This document shows, piece by piece, positions 42,581 to 58,177 of a stretch of DNA of 64,000 nt (positions are counted from its first letter, which is position 1; every line of letters begins with the position of its first letter). This DNA comes from Phlegmacium glaucopus. Lineage: Eukaryota > Basidiomycota > Agaricomycetes > Agaricales > Cortinariaceae. The notes under the pieces are model-generated. The model saw only the letters and a program-made list of their open reading frames with translations, was not told the origin of the DNA and did not search any database. A program made the position numbers and the translations under genes. Where the stretch lies: NCBI GenBank assembly GCA_015039465.1, contig MU130381.1:236080-300079 (forward strand), written 5' to 3'.

Positions 42581-44750
42581 ATGACTCTTTTCAAGCATCC
42601 TATTCGCCGTTTTCGCCGTCGGGGGGTAAAGCCTTCTGCAGATCTTACCGGCACCCCCTTCTCTAAGCCAATGCGCAACGAACTCGATCGTCTCGTTAAT
42701 ACAGGCCCGGATCCCTATTCCAGGAAGGTATACCTAAGCCATGTTTTTTCGCCGCTCTTTTCATAGATATTCTTGCTAGCTATTCCAAGCCGAAATGGAT
42801 TCGTTTTTTCAATTATACACTCGGTACATCTTGTCTATATCAAAGGAAGAAGCACTGTAAGTGACTTCGGTTTTATTTCCTACAACATGCACACACGAAA
42901 CATGCACTTTCACAGCGACTGGCAGAAAGTTTCCCCGCCTACTGAAAAGCAGGTTGTGGCATATGAACAGTTGCCTCAATATGGCGATACATCGTCTTTA
43001 AAGAAGCTGGCCGTTCTCAAGGTCAACGGCGGCTTAGGTACTACGATGGGTGAGTACTGACTGATATATTTGACTTTGACTTACCACAATTTAGACATGG
43101 GTGGAGCTAAGAGTGCTCTTGAAGTACAGAACGGTCTTACATTTTTGGATATCATTATCCAGCAAGTGGAACACTTGAATACGACTGAACGTGTAGAAGT
43201 GCCACTCCTCTTGATGACATCATTCAATACCGAAGAGGACACACTGCGTATTGTAAAGAAATATGCTAACCGAGATGTGAAAATCACAACTTTCAATCAA
43301 TCAAGATATCCACGAATAACGAAAGACTCCCTGTTACCGCTTGCCAAAAGCGTACAAGATGGGAAAGCGTCGTGGTATCCTCCCGGGCATGGTGATTTGT
43401 ACAACGCCTTGCACCGTTCGGGCGTCCTTGACCGGCTGATCGCCGAAGGCAAAGAATATCTTTTCATTTCCAACTCAGACAACCTTGGTGCTGTGTTAGT
43501 ATCGTGTTCAAATCTCTGTAGATGCAACCTAAACTTTGTGTGTTGCTGTTATTTGCAGTGTGGATCAACGCATTCTTCAATACATGGTTGAATCTGATTC
43601 AGAATTCGTGATGGAGGTTACCGACAAAACCAAGGCAGACGTAAAGGCGCGTCTTTGACTTTTCCCCGCCGATCCTCGTATTGAACGTAATTTATAAAAT
43701 AACTAGGGTGGCACTCTCATTGGTAATAAAGCCCTCTCTTGACGAGGTTAGCACTCATGTCTGACGGCGTAGACTATGACGGAACAATCCGACTCCTTGA
43801 ACTCGCTCAAGTACCCCAGGAATTTTTAGAAGAATTCAACTCGGGTAGGGTCTATCTCAGGTTTATGTTGAGCAGTGTTTATTCTTTGGAATTCTAGTCC
43901 GCAAATTCAAAATCTTCAACACCAACAATCTGTGGATCAATCTCAAAGGTAGACACAAATGAGGGTTCTCATTGACAATCAGTTTGAAATTCTCTCACCT
44001 TTCTCTCAGCCCTCAAACGCGTTGTGGAGAACAAAGGCTTAGAGCTAGAAATCATAGCCAACAATAAAACGTTGGAAGATGGACGGTCTGTTTTACAGGT
44101 ATTGAGCCCCTCGGTCTATGAAAGACTTGCCACTTTACTCAACGTCAATAGCTTGAGACGGCAGCAGGATCTGCTATCAAGTACTTCAAGAATGCACACG
44201 GAATCAACATTCCTCGTGCACGCTTCTTGCCTGTCAAGAATTGCTCCGACCTTCTGCTTGTGAGAAGTGACCTTTTCATGCTTTTAAACAGTCATCTCGT
44301 CATGAATGAGAATCGCATGTTTGGCACTCTGCCCGTCATAAAGCTTGGCGATCATTTCAAGAAGGTGCCTACTGTCTCAACTGAGCGTCAAATTCTTGAA
44401 TAAGACTTTTTAGATTCAACAATTCCGCAAGCGATTCAAACAAATACCACATATTATCGACCTTGACCATTTGACTGTGACAGGAGATGTCTACTTTGGT
44501 CGGAACGTCACTCTGCGCGGTACCGTCATCAGTAGGTTCCTCTTGAGGCTCCTCACCTGCATGCTCTCAGTAGATATTTCCAGTTATCGCTAGCGAAGGA
44601 CAGCGCATCGACATTCCGGATGGATGTATTTTGGAGAATCGTACGTTTGCAGTACTTCGGGAATATTTCTGCCACTCATGATGACCACACGCACTTTCAG
44701 GTTTGCTTTCAGGAAACCTAAATATGACTGTCCGTTACTCTCTACTCTGA
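42581..44750 (+). CDS. UGP1: UTP-glucose-1-phosphate uridylyltransferase paralogue A, altered nucleotide loop
   Basis: Family enzyme making UDP-glucose from UTP and glucose-1-phosphate. Spliced exons read [228 protein letters not shown] and [12 protein letters not shown]. It ends TVRYSLL at TGA 44748-44750. Every exon can be joined in frame, so it is not obviously a pseudogene. However, the Gly after GTTM in the NTP-binding loop is Asp, and the C-terminal tail differs from copy B. The N-terminus ([15 protein letters not shown]) and start are uncertain. Confidence 0.78.
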
Positions 44751-47141
44751 AATCTACCGTAAATTGACTACTTCCTCGTCAGGAGCTGTAGTTCCTTTCC
44801 TCCCTCTGTTTCGTCGTCCACATATCTCCTGTGAATGAAGTAGCCCCAATTATGTTCCACCTAAACTGTGTCAAGTCCACGGTCCTGCTATCTCCCATAG
44901 TAACTCTGACCAATAGCTTGCCTTCGTTAGGATAGCCACCGAAGTCGTTTCTTCCTACGAGGTTTATACTTGAGCTGTGGGCACTTATCCAGATTCCAGT
45001 TTGGCTGTCTTTTTCAGATGACTCTCTTGACCAACATTTCATTTAGACTGATCCGACAAATTTTGTGGGAAAGTTTGGGAAGCCGCGTTCGACGCGCTCA
45101 GCTTGGCTCGATGTGCACGGGCGCGTGATTTGTTAACCTTTAATCTTGTCTCCCGATTGGCAGCTACAAACTAGATTCGTCCCGGTCGGTTCCTGATTTC
45201 TTATTCAAGACGCCTGAAATGTCCTTGATCGACAGTCGACAGTCCTGTCAAGTCAATACCGGCGATAGGATTTTCATCTCAGGCTATACCACTCCAGGGG
45301 CATAGCATCGAAACAAGTCAAGTTAAGTTTTTATGACTTGCCGACAAACATTTCAACAAAAAAAATCAATTAATCATTCTTCTACCCGAAGTCTTCGCCC
45401 CATTTCAACGTGGCTAATGTCATTTCGCATGTCAATGTTGTTCCTCAACTCGGGGAAGTGCCTTTAATATGTCAAAAGACCGGTATTTTTTTCCGTGTTG
45501 TGCATTCCCCCCTTCAACGTAGCCAGTTACCTCACATCCGGTCTCGGACTCCCGGGCCGTTTCCTTCCGCGTATGAACGCAAGTGTAACTTGTGCAAGGT
45601 CGTTCGGTGGCTGCGTTAGTACTCCATGGCTGCGAACTGTTTATGAATTTTCTCGTGAAGAAGGGGAATAGATATAGTAAGCAATGTCGTCTCTACACCA
45701 TTGATTCATTTTCGCCTAGGTTCTGACTAGAGATTTCTTTCCTTAGGAAGCCTCAACTTGCTGTAGAGTGTAATATTGGCCTGCAAACTCACTCGACAAT
45801 ATGACAATCGTGGCTCCGGAACGGCGAGTCGTTTGACTTTTAATGGGATGGATCTTATCTTGTACGTCGAGTCTGCCCGAGCGTAGGCTCAAGCGTGAAC
45901 GACTTGCAAGCACATAATTTAAATAAAGCGGGCTCAACTTACCTCCGACGTTCCTCAAACACATTCTCTGATACCTCGTATGTTTATATTTTCATTTCAG
46001 CATCGGCCCTCAGGCCTCAACCACCGTGGTGCGGAATTTTTTTATATTGCACTTCAAGTTTACGGCAAATTTTTGCAGCCCTATTTGGTCACTTTTACTT
46101 GTTTCATGGATTTTTTATAGCTATGTTTTTTTAAAATGTCAAGCATAGTATATATAGAACTAAAAAAAAGTTACAGTACGCGCTCAGCGGCCTCAGCCAC
46201 ATGCATGCCGACTGGGTCCGTCAACGGTCAATCTTCGATCAAGTTCGATGAGATTTGATTGGCTTTCGAAATCTGTATCTTTTAAGTTCCAGGGTCTAGG
46301 AAAAGGTACAGTACCTGGTACCCACTAAATGTAGATCAGAAAATTATCTTCCAGTGTAAAGGCGCACCTGCCATATGCACGCTGAGCCTTCACGTCAGCG
46401 AGGATTGATTGATATATCGATCGATGAATGTAAAATTTTAGGTGGAAAAATAGATCTACTGAGATATTGTCACCATCGACTTGGGAAAGAGGTATATTTT
46501 GTTTACAATTAACAGTGGTATAATAAGTACGTGCACCGGAACGATTCAAAGAAAAGGAAGAGGAACGGAACGGAATTTGGTCCAGCACGGGGGAATTCGA
46601 ACGCATTGCGTAAACGGTCAAAAAGAGGAACGGAAGTACGCCCAACGCCAAACTGTCATTGAGGAAAGGATCGGGACGGAGCAGCCAAGCAGTTATCTTT
46701 CTTTCTTTCGGGAGAATTCGGGGCTAAGCAAGCGGATTTGATCATGGACGTCCATTTGCAGGATCTAAAAAAGGAGGGAAGGAAAAAAAAGGAAAGCATT
46801 ATCAAATAGGTAACCGTAGGTAGTGAGGGTGAGGGGGGAGGGTGAAGTGGGTAGGTATGCAAAAAAGGTACGTAGGTAGGTAAATAGCTAGCTAATTTGA
46901 TAAGTCCACAGGAAGAAGAAAAAACAGAAACATCCACTAATCGCTGCTCGCTGTAACATGTTTCTTTTTCGAGTTCGCTTCCTGCTTGATCGAAATGTAT
47001 ATGCTGTAGTGAAGAGGACATCTGGTCGCTCGCTGGCTCCGTTTCGTTCTATTGTACTAGGGAAGGGGAAAAAAAGGTATTGTGTTTTTATGTTTTGCTG
47101 TGAAACTGGAGCAAGGAGAAGTTGGATACTGGATGGCAGTT
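44751..47141. other. 2.4-kb intergenic stretch between convergent UGP1 paralogues
   Basis: Lies tail-to-tail between the two pyrophosphorylase copies. Short ORFs (44779-45042 -, 45410-45619 +, 46325-46651 -) have no recognisable motif. The part around 46740-46960 is purine-rich on the + strand (GGAAGG/GTAGGTAG runs). No transposon or RNA was recognised. Confidence 0.5.
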
Positions 47142-49218
<2,077 letters not shown>

Positions 49219-50987
49219 ACTGGTAAAGGGTAAGGACTAGTTTTAAATTGAACTGGTTTAAATACCTGTAGCGAGGGGGTCTGTGCCTGCGATGTTTAGG
49301 CTCGTCAAAGTCAAAGTCGATGGATTCCGGCTCCTCTGATATCGGCTGACAAAGCCAGGGACTTGGAGCCTTGGAACCAACGTGCATCCATTTGTCTCCA
49401 ACGCTTCTACTCTCGGGTTTTATACCCAATAAATTCACATTCCTCGTCTAATTTGGGTCAAACCTTCTTATCAGCGTATGATTTCTCACGTAAATGCCCA
49501 ATTCCGTGATCGCTTGACGCTTGTCATGGTCTAGATCTATCAGGAACATAGGTCCGTACTCGATACTTGTCATTCGATAGACACACGGATTCTTCAGGCC
49601 GTGCACTCGTGTCAAAACATATCGAACAGCCGCCCCAACAACACCTACGCGTATAATTACGTGATACATTCGTTCTCCACGAAGCAACCCGGCAATACGA
49701 ACGTGTCCAGTACTCAACGAATACATTGCACCCCACTTGGAGGTAATCGGAAAAAGTTTACCGACGCCTTCTGCTTCGTGTGTTTGGAAAATCTGTATGT
49801 ACAAGGGAAGTACCGAAGAGCATTGTTTTCTTGTTCCTAATGAAGGCGCGTGTTTGAAATGAGGCTTGCACCTGTTAATCCCCGTGTCGGTTACAGAGAG
49901 ATACGTGTTGTTTACGCAGCGAGCTAGATTTGAATTTTTGAGTAACCGTTATCCACAATGAATAAACCCACAAAAAACAATAACCTGAACAACCTCCGTC
50001 GTATTGCTAACCCCAACCTCTCCGACTACTCTTCTACGACAAGTATCCTTGTCGCCTCATCTTGGTCTTTCAAGATCAGAGTGGCTTGTGCAGACAATGC
50101 TACTTCGATGGAGTTTCTTGGGATGCTTGCCAGAGCGAGGGGTGTAAACGATCATGTATTCGGTTAGGTTGAGTATGAAGGTGGGAGTGATGGTGAATCT
50201 GGGGTGGATATTGTTGATGCAAAGGGACTTAAGTTGAGGCGGCGGAGTGAGGGATATTAATTTATGTCCGAGTTCTTGACTCTTTTGACTCAGCCGCGAC
50301 GCAACATCGTGGGGGATAGTGGCGCATAAAAAGATCTGTTTCCGGTTAAAGCCCTATAATGAAGGTACCTCTATCTCACTCAGGTTTCCCTTACGATACC
50401 TTAGGTAGGCGTCCGCGTCTTGACGAGTCACATTTCGGGATAGGCCCCATAACCATAAGACACGGGTGTTTGACAAGAATAGAGCTTTCCCTTCGGGGTC
50501 GTGACGATCGCGACGCAAGTTCCCAGGTACAGTGGTCCGCCGATATTACAATAATATTGATCAGCGACTTTGAACAAGGATCGAATTGAATGATCCTGCG
50601 CTGTGTGGCCTCATTGACATCAAATTCAGCTATAAAAGGATTTTTCAAGTCAAAAATCTTCAACTCCAACATTTGAAAACAAACATCAAAGTCCTCACAG
50701 AACGGGGGCCGTATCCATTGTGTGGTGCAATCGCCGGAGTATAGTCGTCCGTATATACATGCCTTGAACCGTCACTAGTTGATTGAATGAAGACTCGCGA
50801 TCCCAGACCAAAGCAGAAAAAATTGTCCATATTGATCCTCAATGGAAAGTAATGCGACTACAATGACCAAAAAAACAAGTCGTTGAATCTAGACCTCGAT
50901 ATCAACAAGTTAATAGGAGGCAACAACTCACAAACGAACAGATATCAGAGAAAACCACGCATCATAATTACAGTTGTCACAGTTCGA
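49219..50987. other. Intergenic, about 1.8 kb
   Basis: Upstream of UGP1 copy B and downstream of the Ted1-like gene. It includes the probable 5' leader exon of UGP1 B (49265-49438). Open frames at 49448-49804 (-), 49958-50167 (+) and 50391-50842 (-) lack recognisable motifs. Confidence 0.45.
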
Positions 50988-52919
50988 TCAAGTTGCAACT
51001 ATCCACCAAGTGATTATCACAAATAAACCAAGAGGAAAGACCGCTATATCTCTTATATCTAGGATAGTAGAGATCAACCTGCCTTTCTTCCTCCGATGTT
51101 GACGCTGAAAGTTCAGCGGGGATCGTCCAGACTGGAAGAAGTAAAGGAGAGTCTTAAAATTGCAAGTGGAAGAGAGATGGAGTCGTCGATTTTGATGTTG
51201 GTTTTCTAAAGTAAAGATTCTCCAGGGGTGAGAACCTCGAGCGCCTCGACGAGTAGCGATTGTCGGGGATGGTAGACTATGATTATGTGATGTGGATGTA
51301 GAGGTGTAGTATTGGTTGAGTTCTTCTGAGTCTTCAGGGTGAAATCCATCATCTTGATCTTCAAATTTCATTGAAGACGAACTTGATGGCGAGGACAACG
51401 TGGCGTACTCCATCGAAGATACATTTTCGCGAAAGGGAGAATCCCAACCCGACAGTGAGAGATTGAGGATATTAGACAGACAAACAAAGATAATGGATAC
51501 CGCCAGAAGGGGAAGATATATGATTAAATAGATTTGGAGTTGATCAGGAAGCAAGCAAGGCACGTCTTTGTATGTTGGAACGTCCTCACGCCGAAGTTGG
51601 GCAGGAGCGAGTGATAGGAGCTGGAAACCTGGCCTGCGTACGTTCATTACCATGGACAAGGTTTTGACAGTTATTTCTGGCATGGACTGATTAGGAGGAC
51701 CTCCCGGAGGCCCAAAGTGGTGATTATATTCGCAATAATCGTGATCGTCGCCACTGTCAAACAAAAGGTGAAGTTTGACTAGAATTGGAGACATAAGAGG
51801 ATGAAATACCTGAAAACAGCCATTGGTTTAAATGCTTGTAATAATCGTCGTGAAGGCTGTTCCTCCAGAGTATTTTGATACCCAGGTCCAACGCCAGGCC
51901 GTAGCGTGCCTTTTTCTCGCAGAGGACCACAACTCTTGCCATCAGGTCTATGCAATGGGATATGACTAAACAGTATGACAGGGTCCGAATGTGCAGCTTC
52001 AAATGACGAAATAAGATAACGGCGCCACGCGATATATTTTTTTCGGCCGTAAAATAAAACTTACCACTTGCGAATTTCTTCATGAATTCATGTGAACGAC
52101 CAGGGATAGGAACCCATTCCTCGAAAGACTTCTTATGGAAATATCGTTTAGAGTCCTCGTCTACGTACCCTGGGGCATCGAACATGATGAGGGTATGGTT
52201 GGCGAGTAATATTTCGAAATTGGGTGTTCCGAAGTGGGATGTATATCGGGTGTAGGCGTGTGGGGAGAAGGATGAGGATAGACCCAGGCTAGTTGAAAGT
52301 TTGAGCTGACGGGAGGGATAAGACGGAAAAGAGAGAACGGACATACCCTATGTCATGGTTTCCAGGTATGAAATACTGCGGCGTGTCTTTGGATACCTTG
52401 AAAATGCTTTTAAACCTCTGATAATACGTTTCGTATCTAAGAACAATTGCTTCATGTTAGAAGAAGTAACGGTAACAAATGTCAGAGACTAACTCTTCAT
52501 CAGACATCACATAACGGCCATTGTCCATCATGTCGCCTAGGCATACGATGACGTCTGGTTTATGCTGTAATGACGCTTGCCAGTTCTTGCGCAAGTTTAG
52601 GTCAACCACGATCCTCGTCAACCAAGAGAGCAATGCCCCACGGGTTGGGTATGAGCGATGATCTATAATTTGTGGGTCGGCTATGAGAAGAACATGGGTA
52701 GGTTTTACATGGTCGTCGGTTTTGAGATTGGGCTTTTTGAATTGTGGGTGAATGACTGCTTGAGAGGGTCTGAGTACATACCGGATACAAAGCCGCGTCT
52801 GGCCAAGTACACTTTCCAGCATTTGATATGAAGATTCCGTACTCATACCAGATGATAACGAGTACCCAGAATATCCTCAGGATATTGACAACCGGCCGCC
52901 GTCTAGTGGAGGATGGCAT
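50988..52919 (-). CDS. TED1: Ted1/Cdc1-type ER metallophosphoesterase (PGAP5 family), catalytic
   Basis: ER-membrane phosphoesterase family that trims ethanolamine phosphate from GPI glycans. Start ATG 52919-52917 (MPSSTRRRPVVNILRIF); the first membrane helix is IFWVLVIIWYEYGIFI. The lumenal calcineurin-like domain contains THVLLIADPQIIDHRSYP, PDVIVCLGDMMDNGRYVMS, TPQYFIPGNHDIG, FEILLANHTLIMFDAPGYV, HSDPVILFSHIPLHRP, SCGPLREKGTLRPG, PMAVFSGDDHDYCEY and RRPGFQLLSL, so all metal-binding motifs are intact. A second membrane helix follows (IYLIIYLPLLAVSIIFVCL), then a long acidic Ser-rich cytosolic region and a C-terminal helix (FPLGLFVIITWWIVAT). TAA 50990-50988. About six introns. Confidence 0.87.
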
Positions 52920-53289
52920 TTGTGCTATGAATCCGAGTCGTGCATGCCCAGGTGTGAAGTCGTGTTATCACGGACGGGTTGGCAGATTATAAGCCGTAAA
53001 TCTAGTGACTGGTCTAAGAAAGTGGTTATATTATTACTTCAACTTGTGATGATGTCTATCCGGGTCACTACGATATTTTATTTGAAAGATTACTGGTGAC
53101 CGGTGAAATGCGATGAAATAGTCGGTATTTAGATGGGTTGAAGGAGACCTCATCTATACAATTCTAGACACAATCTTTTCTCTCGGGTTCGCGCTGAATG
53201 TTCAAGTACATGATATGGGCGGGACTGAGACCTGCTGGCTTATAAAAATGTAGAGAGTTGAAATAAGAATGGAGTAAATTGCATTTCTA
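52920..53289. other. Intergenic, 370 bp
   Basis: Between the Ted1-like start (52919) and the NDUFB2 stop (53290), both on the minus strand. It must hold the Ted1-like promoter. No element was recognised. Confidence 0.45.
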
Positions 53290-53646
53290 TCAATGATGTC
53301 CTTCGTGTCCATTCCCGTGTCCACCATGGCTATCCCATGGATGTTTACCCTACCGTCAAAGGTCAGCAAGAAATACCGCCAAGAAAGAATCAAGTATTAC
53401 CAGCATTTTTGCTCCATCTTGTCTAATCGGTCATGGTGAGCTTCGCTAACATTTACAAGGGCAGACAGACCAACCTAGCACGATAGAAAATGAAGAACCA
53501 CATTGAAGCACCAAGTGCTTTGGCTAGGAAGTTGTACCCGGCACCAGGAAGATGTGGATGAAATCCTGGAGCTAGTACAGACACGAATTTAATGAGAATA
53601 TGCTAGCATAGACGAGACGAAGCAACGTACAATGTCCTCCAGCCAT
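53290..53646 (-). CDS. NDUFB2: NADH:ubiquinone oxidoreductase (complex I) subunit NDUFB2/AGGG-type
   Basis: Small accessory subunit of mitochondrial complex I membrane arm. Four tiny exons give about 64 residues: MAGGH, SPGFHPHLPGAGYNFLAKA, LGASMWFFIFYRAR, QDGAKML, GKHPWDSHGGHGNGHEGHH. ATG 53646-53644, TGA 53292-53290. The single membrane helix (ASMWFFIFYRA), the following QDG and HPW, and the His/Gly-rich tail are typical of fungal members. No ORF of normal length reveals it because all introns are 45-60 nt and exons as short as 16 nt. It is divergent from the next gene with a 146-bp gap. Confidence 0.82.
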
Positions 53647-53792
53647 ATTATTGCGTTAGATGAGGAAGACGTATTTACCTCTGTTTGTGACTCCTGGAAC
53701 GCGGGTTGTCGCGATCACTTCCCAAGCCGCTGCCTTAATGTGTCCTTAGGCCTCAACTCTGCCTTCCTTCCATTGTTTGCCCTTAGGACGCG

Positions 53793-56700
53793 ATGGAAAT
53801 CTCCAAGAAGCGCAAACGTGATGTAGATTATCCCAGAATCACTTATGAAGCCACAACCAAGGTGTTCGACCGTTTATTTAAAGGTACAGACTAGACAAAA
53901 AAATCCTGTAAAATTTGGAGTCGCTGAATGGTTACACGTTTAGAAGAATCATTAGAGGAGATGAAAAATGTTGTGCGCAAGAAACTTGGCTTGTCTTCTT
54001 CACTTCCGGTGCATCTTTGTCAACTGCGAGACGGAAAAGCGGTCGTCCTGGAAGATGGTATTCGCCTCATCTCACCTATCTGTTTCATTGTAAGAGGCTG
54101 AAAAAAGGTTGTCTCTCTGTAAGATGACGACTTTGACGCGTTTTACGCTTCTGTTAACTCGACTCTGGTGGTTAAAATTAAGGTATATTTCGGCGACGAC
54201 CAACCTCCACCTGCCATCGGTTCTGGTGCAGGCTTGACTGGCGGGCCAATGCAATTACTGGAATCTCCGACGGTTTACCATGCAGTTACGGATGACCATA
54301 GTCTCTCGAAAAAACGCAAAGTCGCTTTTATTGAGCCAATTTCGGAGCCACTAGGAGACAGTGGTGGAGAACCGAAGGAAATCCAGCAGACATTGACTTT
54401 GGACAATTCGAGTGAACCCTCAGCTAATTCCGATGTTCTTCCAGAGGTGCCTGCTACCATTGACGTAATTTCTGTCGATAATCAGGAAGCACGGGGAACG
54501 GGCGATGTCGCAACGCAGCCGGGGAATAGGAAGGAAAGTAAAAAGAAAGACAAAGCCGCAGATCCCACATTGGAGGGTCAGTCTTTGGGGGAGCAGGCTC
54601 AGGTTGACGTAGTGGTTAATGAGTCGTCGGATTCCAACTTGAAAGGATCAACTAAGAAGACGAAGGGTGAAAATACACCACACGCTACCAAGTCGAAAAA
54701 GCGTCCTAGGACAAGCACCGCAGACGATAGTGTCCAGCCTGTTACCGAGGTGTTAGATGGCACTACAGCTATAGGGACAGACGACACTGAAGACCATCCT
54801 AGGTCATCAAAGAAATCAAAACAAAAACATAAAAATTCGGAAGATCAAGGAAATGCTGCCACGGATCTCACTGACGACGGTCAAGCGACGAAAGTCCCAG
54901 AAGCGTCCGAACCTCAGACCCCATCTAATGGACAAGCAGATCCTTCAGAGGCTGATGTATTAACTCAGCTGTCAGAGAAGAAGAAAAAGAGTCGAAAAAA
55001 AAAAGAAGTGGTCGAGGTCGTGATTGCTAGCAAGCAGTTCAATGTTGCCTCGAGCACGTCCAAATCAATTAAAGACAAGACTTCGAACAATGCAATAGTG
55101 GCGCAGCATGCTAAAAGTAGGTTCTGGAAAACATTCATCTTTTCTCGCCTTTCACAATGTGCTTCAGTACAGGATCTACAACTGCCTGCATCTACTTCAG
55201 GATCTGAAACCAGTAGGGGTTTCGTGTTATCGTATGTGTTAAAATGCAATGCTTAAAGTATCTCCATTAGACCCTAAAGGAAGGACGAAGAATCCAGGAC
55301 TAAATCAAAACTTAAACATGCCCACCAAACCAACTCTGAGTGAGTTTATAAAGTTGGTTATTATCCCTTGTTGATGTGCTCTCCAGATGCGACACAAACT
55401 GAGAAGGAAACGACGTCTTCAGCTTCGGCAAAAAGTTCGTGCCTGTCCAGCTCTTATACCGTCCATGGGCTGATTATGATTGCAAAGGAAAAACTATACC
55501 GAAGAAATCCGGGAACAAGGAGGCGCCTGTCGGCCTAGCCGCAGTGGCCAATAGTGGTGAAGGTCAGCGATATTAGTACCAAGTCGCCTTCGCTTTCTGA
55601 GCTGCTTTGTATTTCGGAGATAGATCAGGCGCTGCGCACTGATGTTACAGCAGCGACCAGAGCCGCAGTGGATGCCATATTGGCCAGAAATTCTTTGGCC
55701 AGCAAAGGGAGTAGGGAAACCCCGACCCGCTCTTCTCCTTTGGTTGATCTTACTGCTCCATCGCCCTTGGCCAGTTCCATCGCGCCTGCAACATCAAATT
55801 CTCCCGATAATCAACCGAATAACGCCAGCACTACCGCAAAACAGTCTGAAACCGTTTCGAAATGCCCTATATGCGACCAAACACCATCTCACGCTCGGTC
55901 TAGGTGTCCTATAATCAAATCTGGTATCAAAGCAATGCGTCAGCGAATAGCCGAGTTACAGCGAGACACACCTGAGGGTGACAATAAAGAGCGAGAGATG
56001 GTTATCGAAGAGTTGGGGCGAATAATCGACAAGAGAACTCAACGTAAAACGCCTACAGCAGAAAAGAAGTCAACGAATGTTAAATCCACAGCAGACAAAC
56101 CTGTCGTCTCACCCACTCTTGTTGCTGACAGTTCTCGTGTTAATCCACGTCCAGGGGCCTCCAAGGCTCCTCAACCTATTAAGCCTACATCGCAGGAGTT
56201 GCCCCATCTTGCGGAATCTTTAACATTCAGTGATGTTTCATCATACACGGTACGGGACTTAGAAGCCCTTATTCGCGGTCCAGGCATCACGCTGGCTGAC
56301 GTGCCTTCATCTGATTCAAGCGAAAACGAAGAAGAGGTCCTGGAAGACGAGTCTGACGAAGTGCAAGAAAAATCCTTCCGGTCTCAGGGTCGCATCCGAT
56401 ACCCAAGCTCGTCAGAGGAGGGAGAAGAGGAGGAGGAGGCAGAGGAGGCAAGTCCTTTCGTGCCATCAATCATACCCCTGCCGATCAAGTCTGCCAGTGA
56501 GCTATCGAATGAGGATGAATTGTCCCGCTCTGGGGACTTCCGAGGCGGCATCAGTTCCTTCCACGAGGTCAATGACTTAGGAAGCTCCCATGAAATCGAT
56601 AAAACTGGTGACGCCGCTGTCAACGATGCCCACGCTCTTGACTTCTCCCATCTTAGCGGACCAGAAATTTCAGAGAACGGACAGAAGGTCACCAATGATG

Positions 56701-57896
56701 GTCATATTTTGAGTGCCCTGGATGAACGTCGGGTCCTTGAAGAGAGTGAGCCTGAGTCGGTGTCAGACGTGGCTAAACCTCCGGTGACTATTACAACTCC
56801 ACAATCGGATCCCATCGAGGCATCCGAAAAGCCATCTTCCCCGCAAAGTCCCATTGAAGAGGATATTCATCCTCTGCAGTCCACTCCCAAGGCTGAGGTT
56901 GCTATTCGCACGAGGAGTCAACGAAAGAATTCTACTTTGGTCAGGAAAACTACCGATTTGACTCCTAAACTCGACAGTGTTTCTAAAACGGGCGTTGATG
57001 ATGCTAATGGCATCAACAATAAATCCAAGTCGGCCAAGAAAACGGGAGGTTTGAAGCGCATCACAGAATTACCCATTCCTGTTCCTGCAATAAGAGTGAT
57101 CAGAGCTGCGGGGATGCAAACCCGTCGGCAAGCCCGGGAAGGGGAAGAAAAGGCAGATGAGCATGGTCCGACCAAAGCATCTCAGGCTAAGCAAAAAAAT
57201 GGCAAGTTGTCTGCTTCCACGACTTCACCTAATGCGACAAAGACTCCTGCGAAGCTCGCCCGAACCCCTGTCAAAACGCCTGCAAAAGTTCCGGTCTCTT
57301 CAAAGGGAGAACACCCACAAACGAAATCTGTTACTGTGATTCAAAATGTTCTTGAAACTACGGAGTCCGCACCCAGTAATGAAGAACAGTCACTTGCTTC
57401 GTGGGCTGTTCTTCAGGGAAATTCTCAGCTTGAAAATGAAACATCTGGAATGGTGGACGAGCTAGATTCTAGTCCCAATATATCTATTGGAAAGCCAGCA
57501 TCTCCAGCAGTAGTGGATGAAGTTTCTGAAGGACTAGATCCTTTGTTTCTGGCTTCTGATACCCAGCAGTCGTTCCCCTATTCTCAGTATCCTAACTTCA
57601 GTCCAGAAATTCTGGCCTCTGAAGACGAAGAAGATGAAGTGGAAGCGTCCGTTGTCAAGAATTCATCGAAATTCCGTTCCCTGACTGAAATTGCCAGGCA
57701 GCCGACTCTTTTTACACCCACATCACGTCTTGCTCGAACTAGCAATGCTAAGGAGGAGGTGATGAACTTGTATGGACGTGCTAGGAAAGGTTCAGAAGAG
57801 GAGTCGGATTCGGATACTGAGAGTGATTCTGAGGCAGAAGCAAAGGTGCGGACGTCACATATTCCGATGTCGAGAATAGCAGGTACTAGTAACTAG
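53793..57896 (+). CDS. Large acidic, Ser-rich nuclear protein with ubiquitin-like N-domain and zinc knuckle
   Basis: Start ATG 53793 (MEISKKRKRDVDYPRITYE). The N-terminal approximately 110 residues look like a ubiquitin/PB1-type fold (TTKVFDRLFKE, EMKNVVRKKLGLSSSLPVH, LCQLRDGKAVVLED, DDDFDAFYASV, VVKIKVYFG). Then come about 330 low-complexity residues with basic NLS-like runs (KKTK, SKKSKQKHK, KKKKSRKKK), several short exons to about 55560 that I could not fully join, and a 780-codon exon. That exon has a CCHC-like knuckle (CPICDQTPSHARSRCPI), an acidic block (SSEEGEEEEEAEEAS), Thr-Pro-rich basic repeats (ATKTPAKLARTPVKTPAK) and a C-terminus with LTEIARQPTLFTPTSRLA. TAG 57894-57896. A nucleolar/chromatin Net1-like role is possible but unsupported by any decisive motif. 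Confidence 0.65.
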
Positions 57897-58051
57897 TAGA
57901 TGATTTCTTGTTTTGTATCATAGTAAGTTGTAGCATAGCACGTGGATCGATGGTTTATGTAATCAGTGGGGAGATATAAAAATCCGCAAAAAAAACATTT
58001 GTCTCTTCTTCACTGTTTGACTCTTCCAAGCCTAATCCTGCCTCTTTGTTC

Positions 58052-58177
58052 ATGATATTCACCCAGAACACCAGGGACGAGTATGCTTTCCTCTTATTTC
58101 TTTCTCATAATCTCTCTTCTCACCCTTTGACTCGTAGTTATCTCAGTGACCTCGTATTTTCTCTCCTGAAATTCTGA
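58052..58177 (+). promoter_or_regulatory. Arginine-attenuator-type leader uORF of CPA1, containing a 57-nt intron
   Basis: ATG 58052 opens a uORF ending TGA 58175-58177, 11 nt before the CPA1 ATG. Removing 58081-58137 (GTATGC...CTCGTAG) gives a 22-residue peptide: MIFTQNTRD, then DYLSDLVFSLLKF. The arginine attenuator peptide of fungal arg-2/CPA1 leaders has the core D-Y-L-S-D-H-L-W and ends eight residues after the second Asp, as here. That peptide stalls ribosomes when arginine is high and represses the downstream ORF. The intron is a multiple of three without stops, so the unspliced uORF is 41 codons with the same end but Ser in place of the Asp before Tyr. The usual Trp is Phe here. Confidence 0.78.

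Noticed and set aside
42581..44750. UGP1 copy A as a pseudogene (several in-frame stops in the genomic sequence)
   Set aside because: Each stop lies in a segment removable as a canonical short intron, and all exons join in frame to a normal end.
44779..45042. 87-codon minus-strand ORF next to the end of UGP1 copy A
   Set aside because: No motif, no matching exons nearby, and it sits in a 3' flank.
49448..49804. 118-codon minus-strand ORF upstream of UGP1 copy B
   Set aside because: No recognisable family and no splice link to UGP1; kept only as part of the intergenic description.
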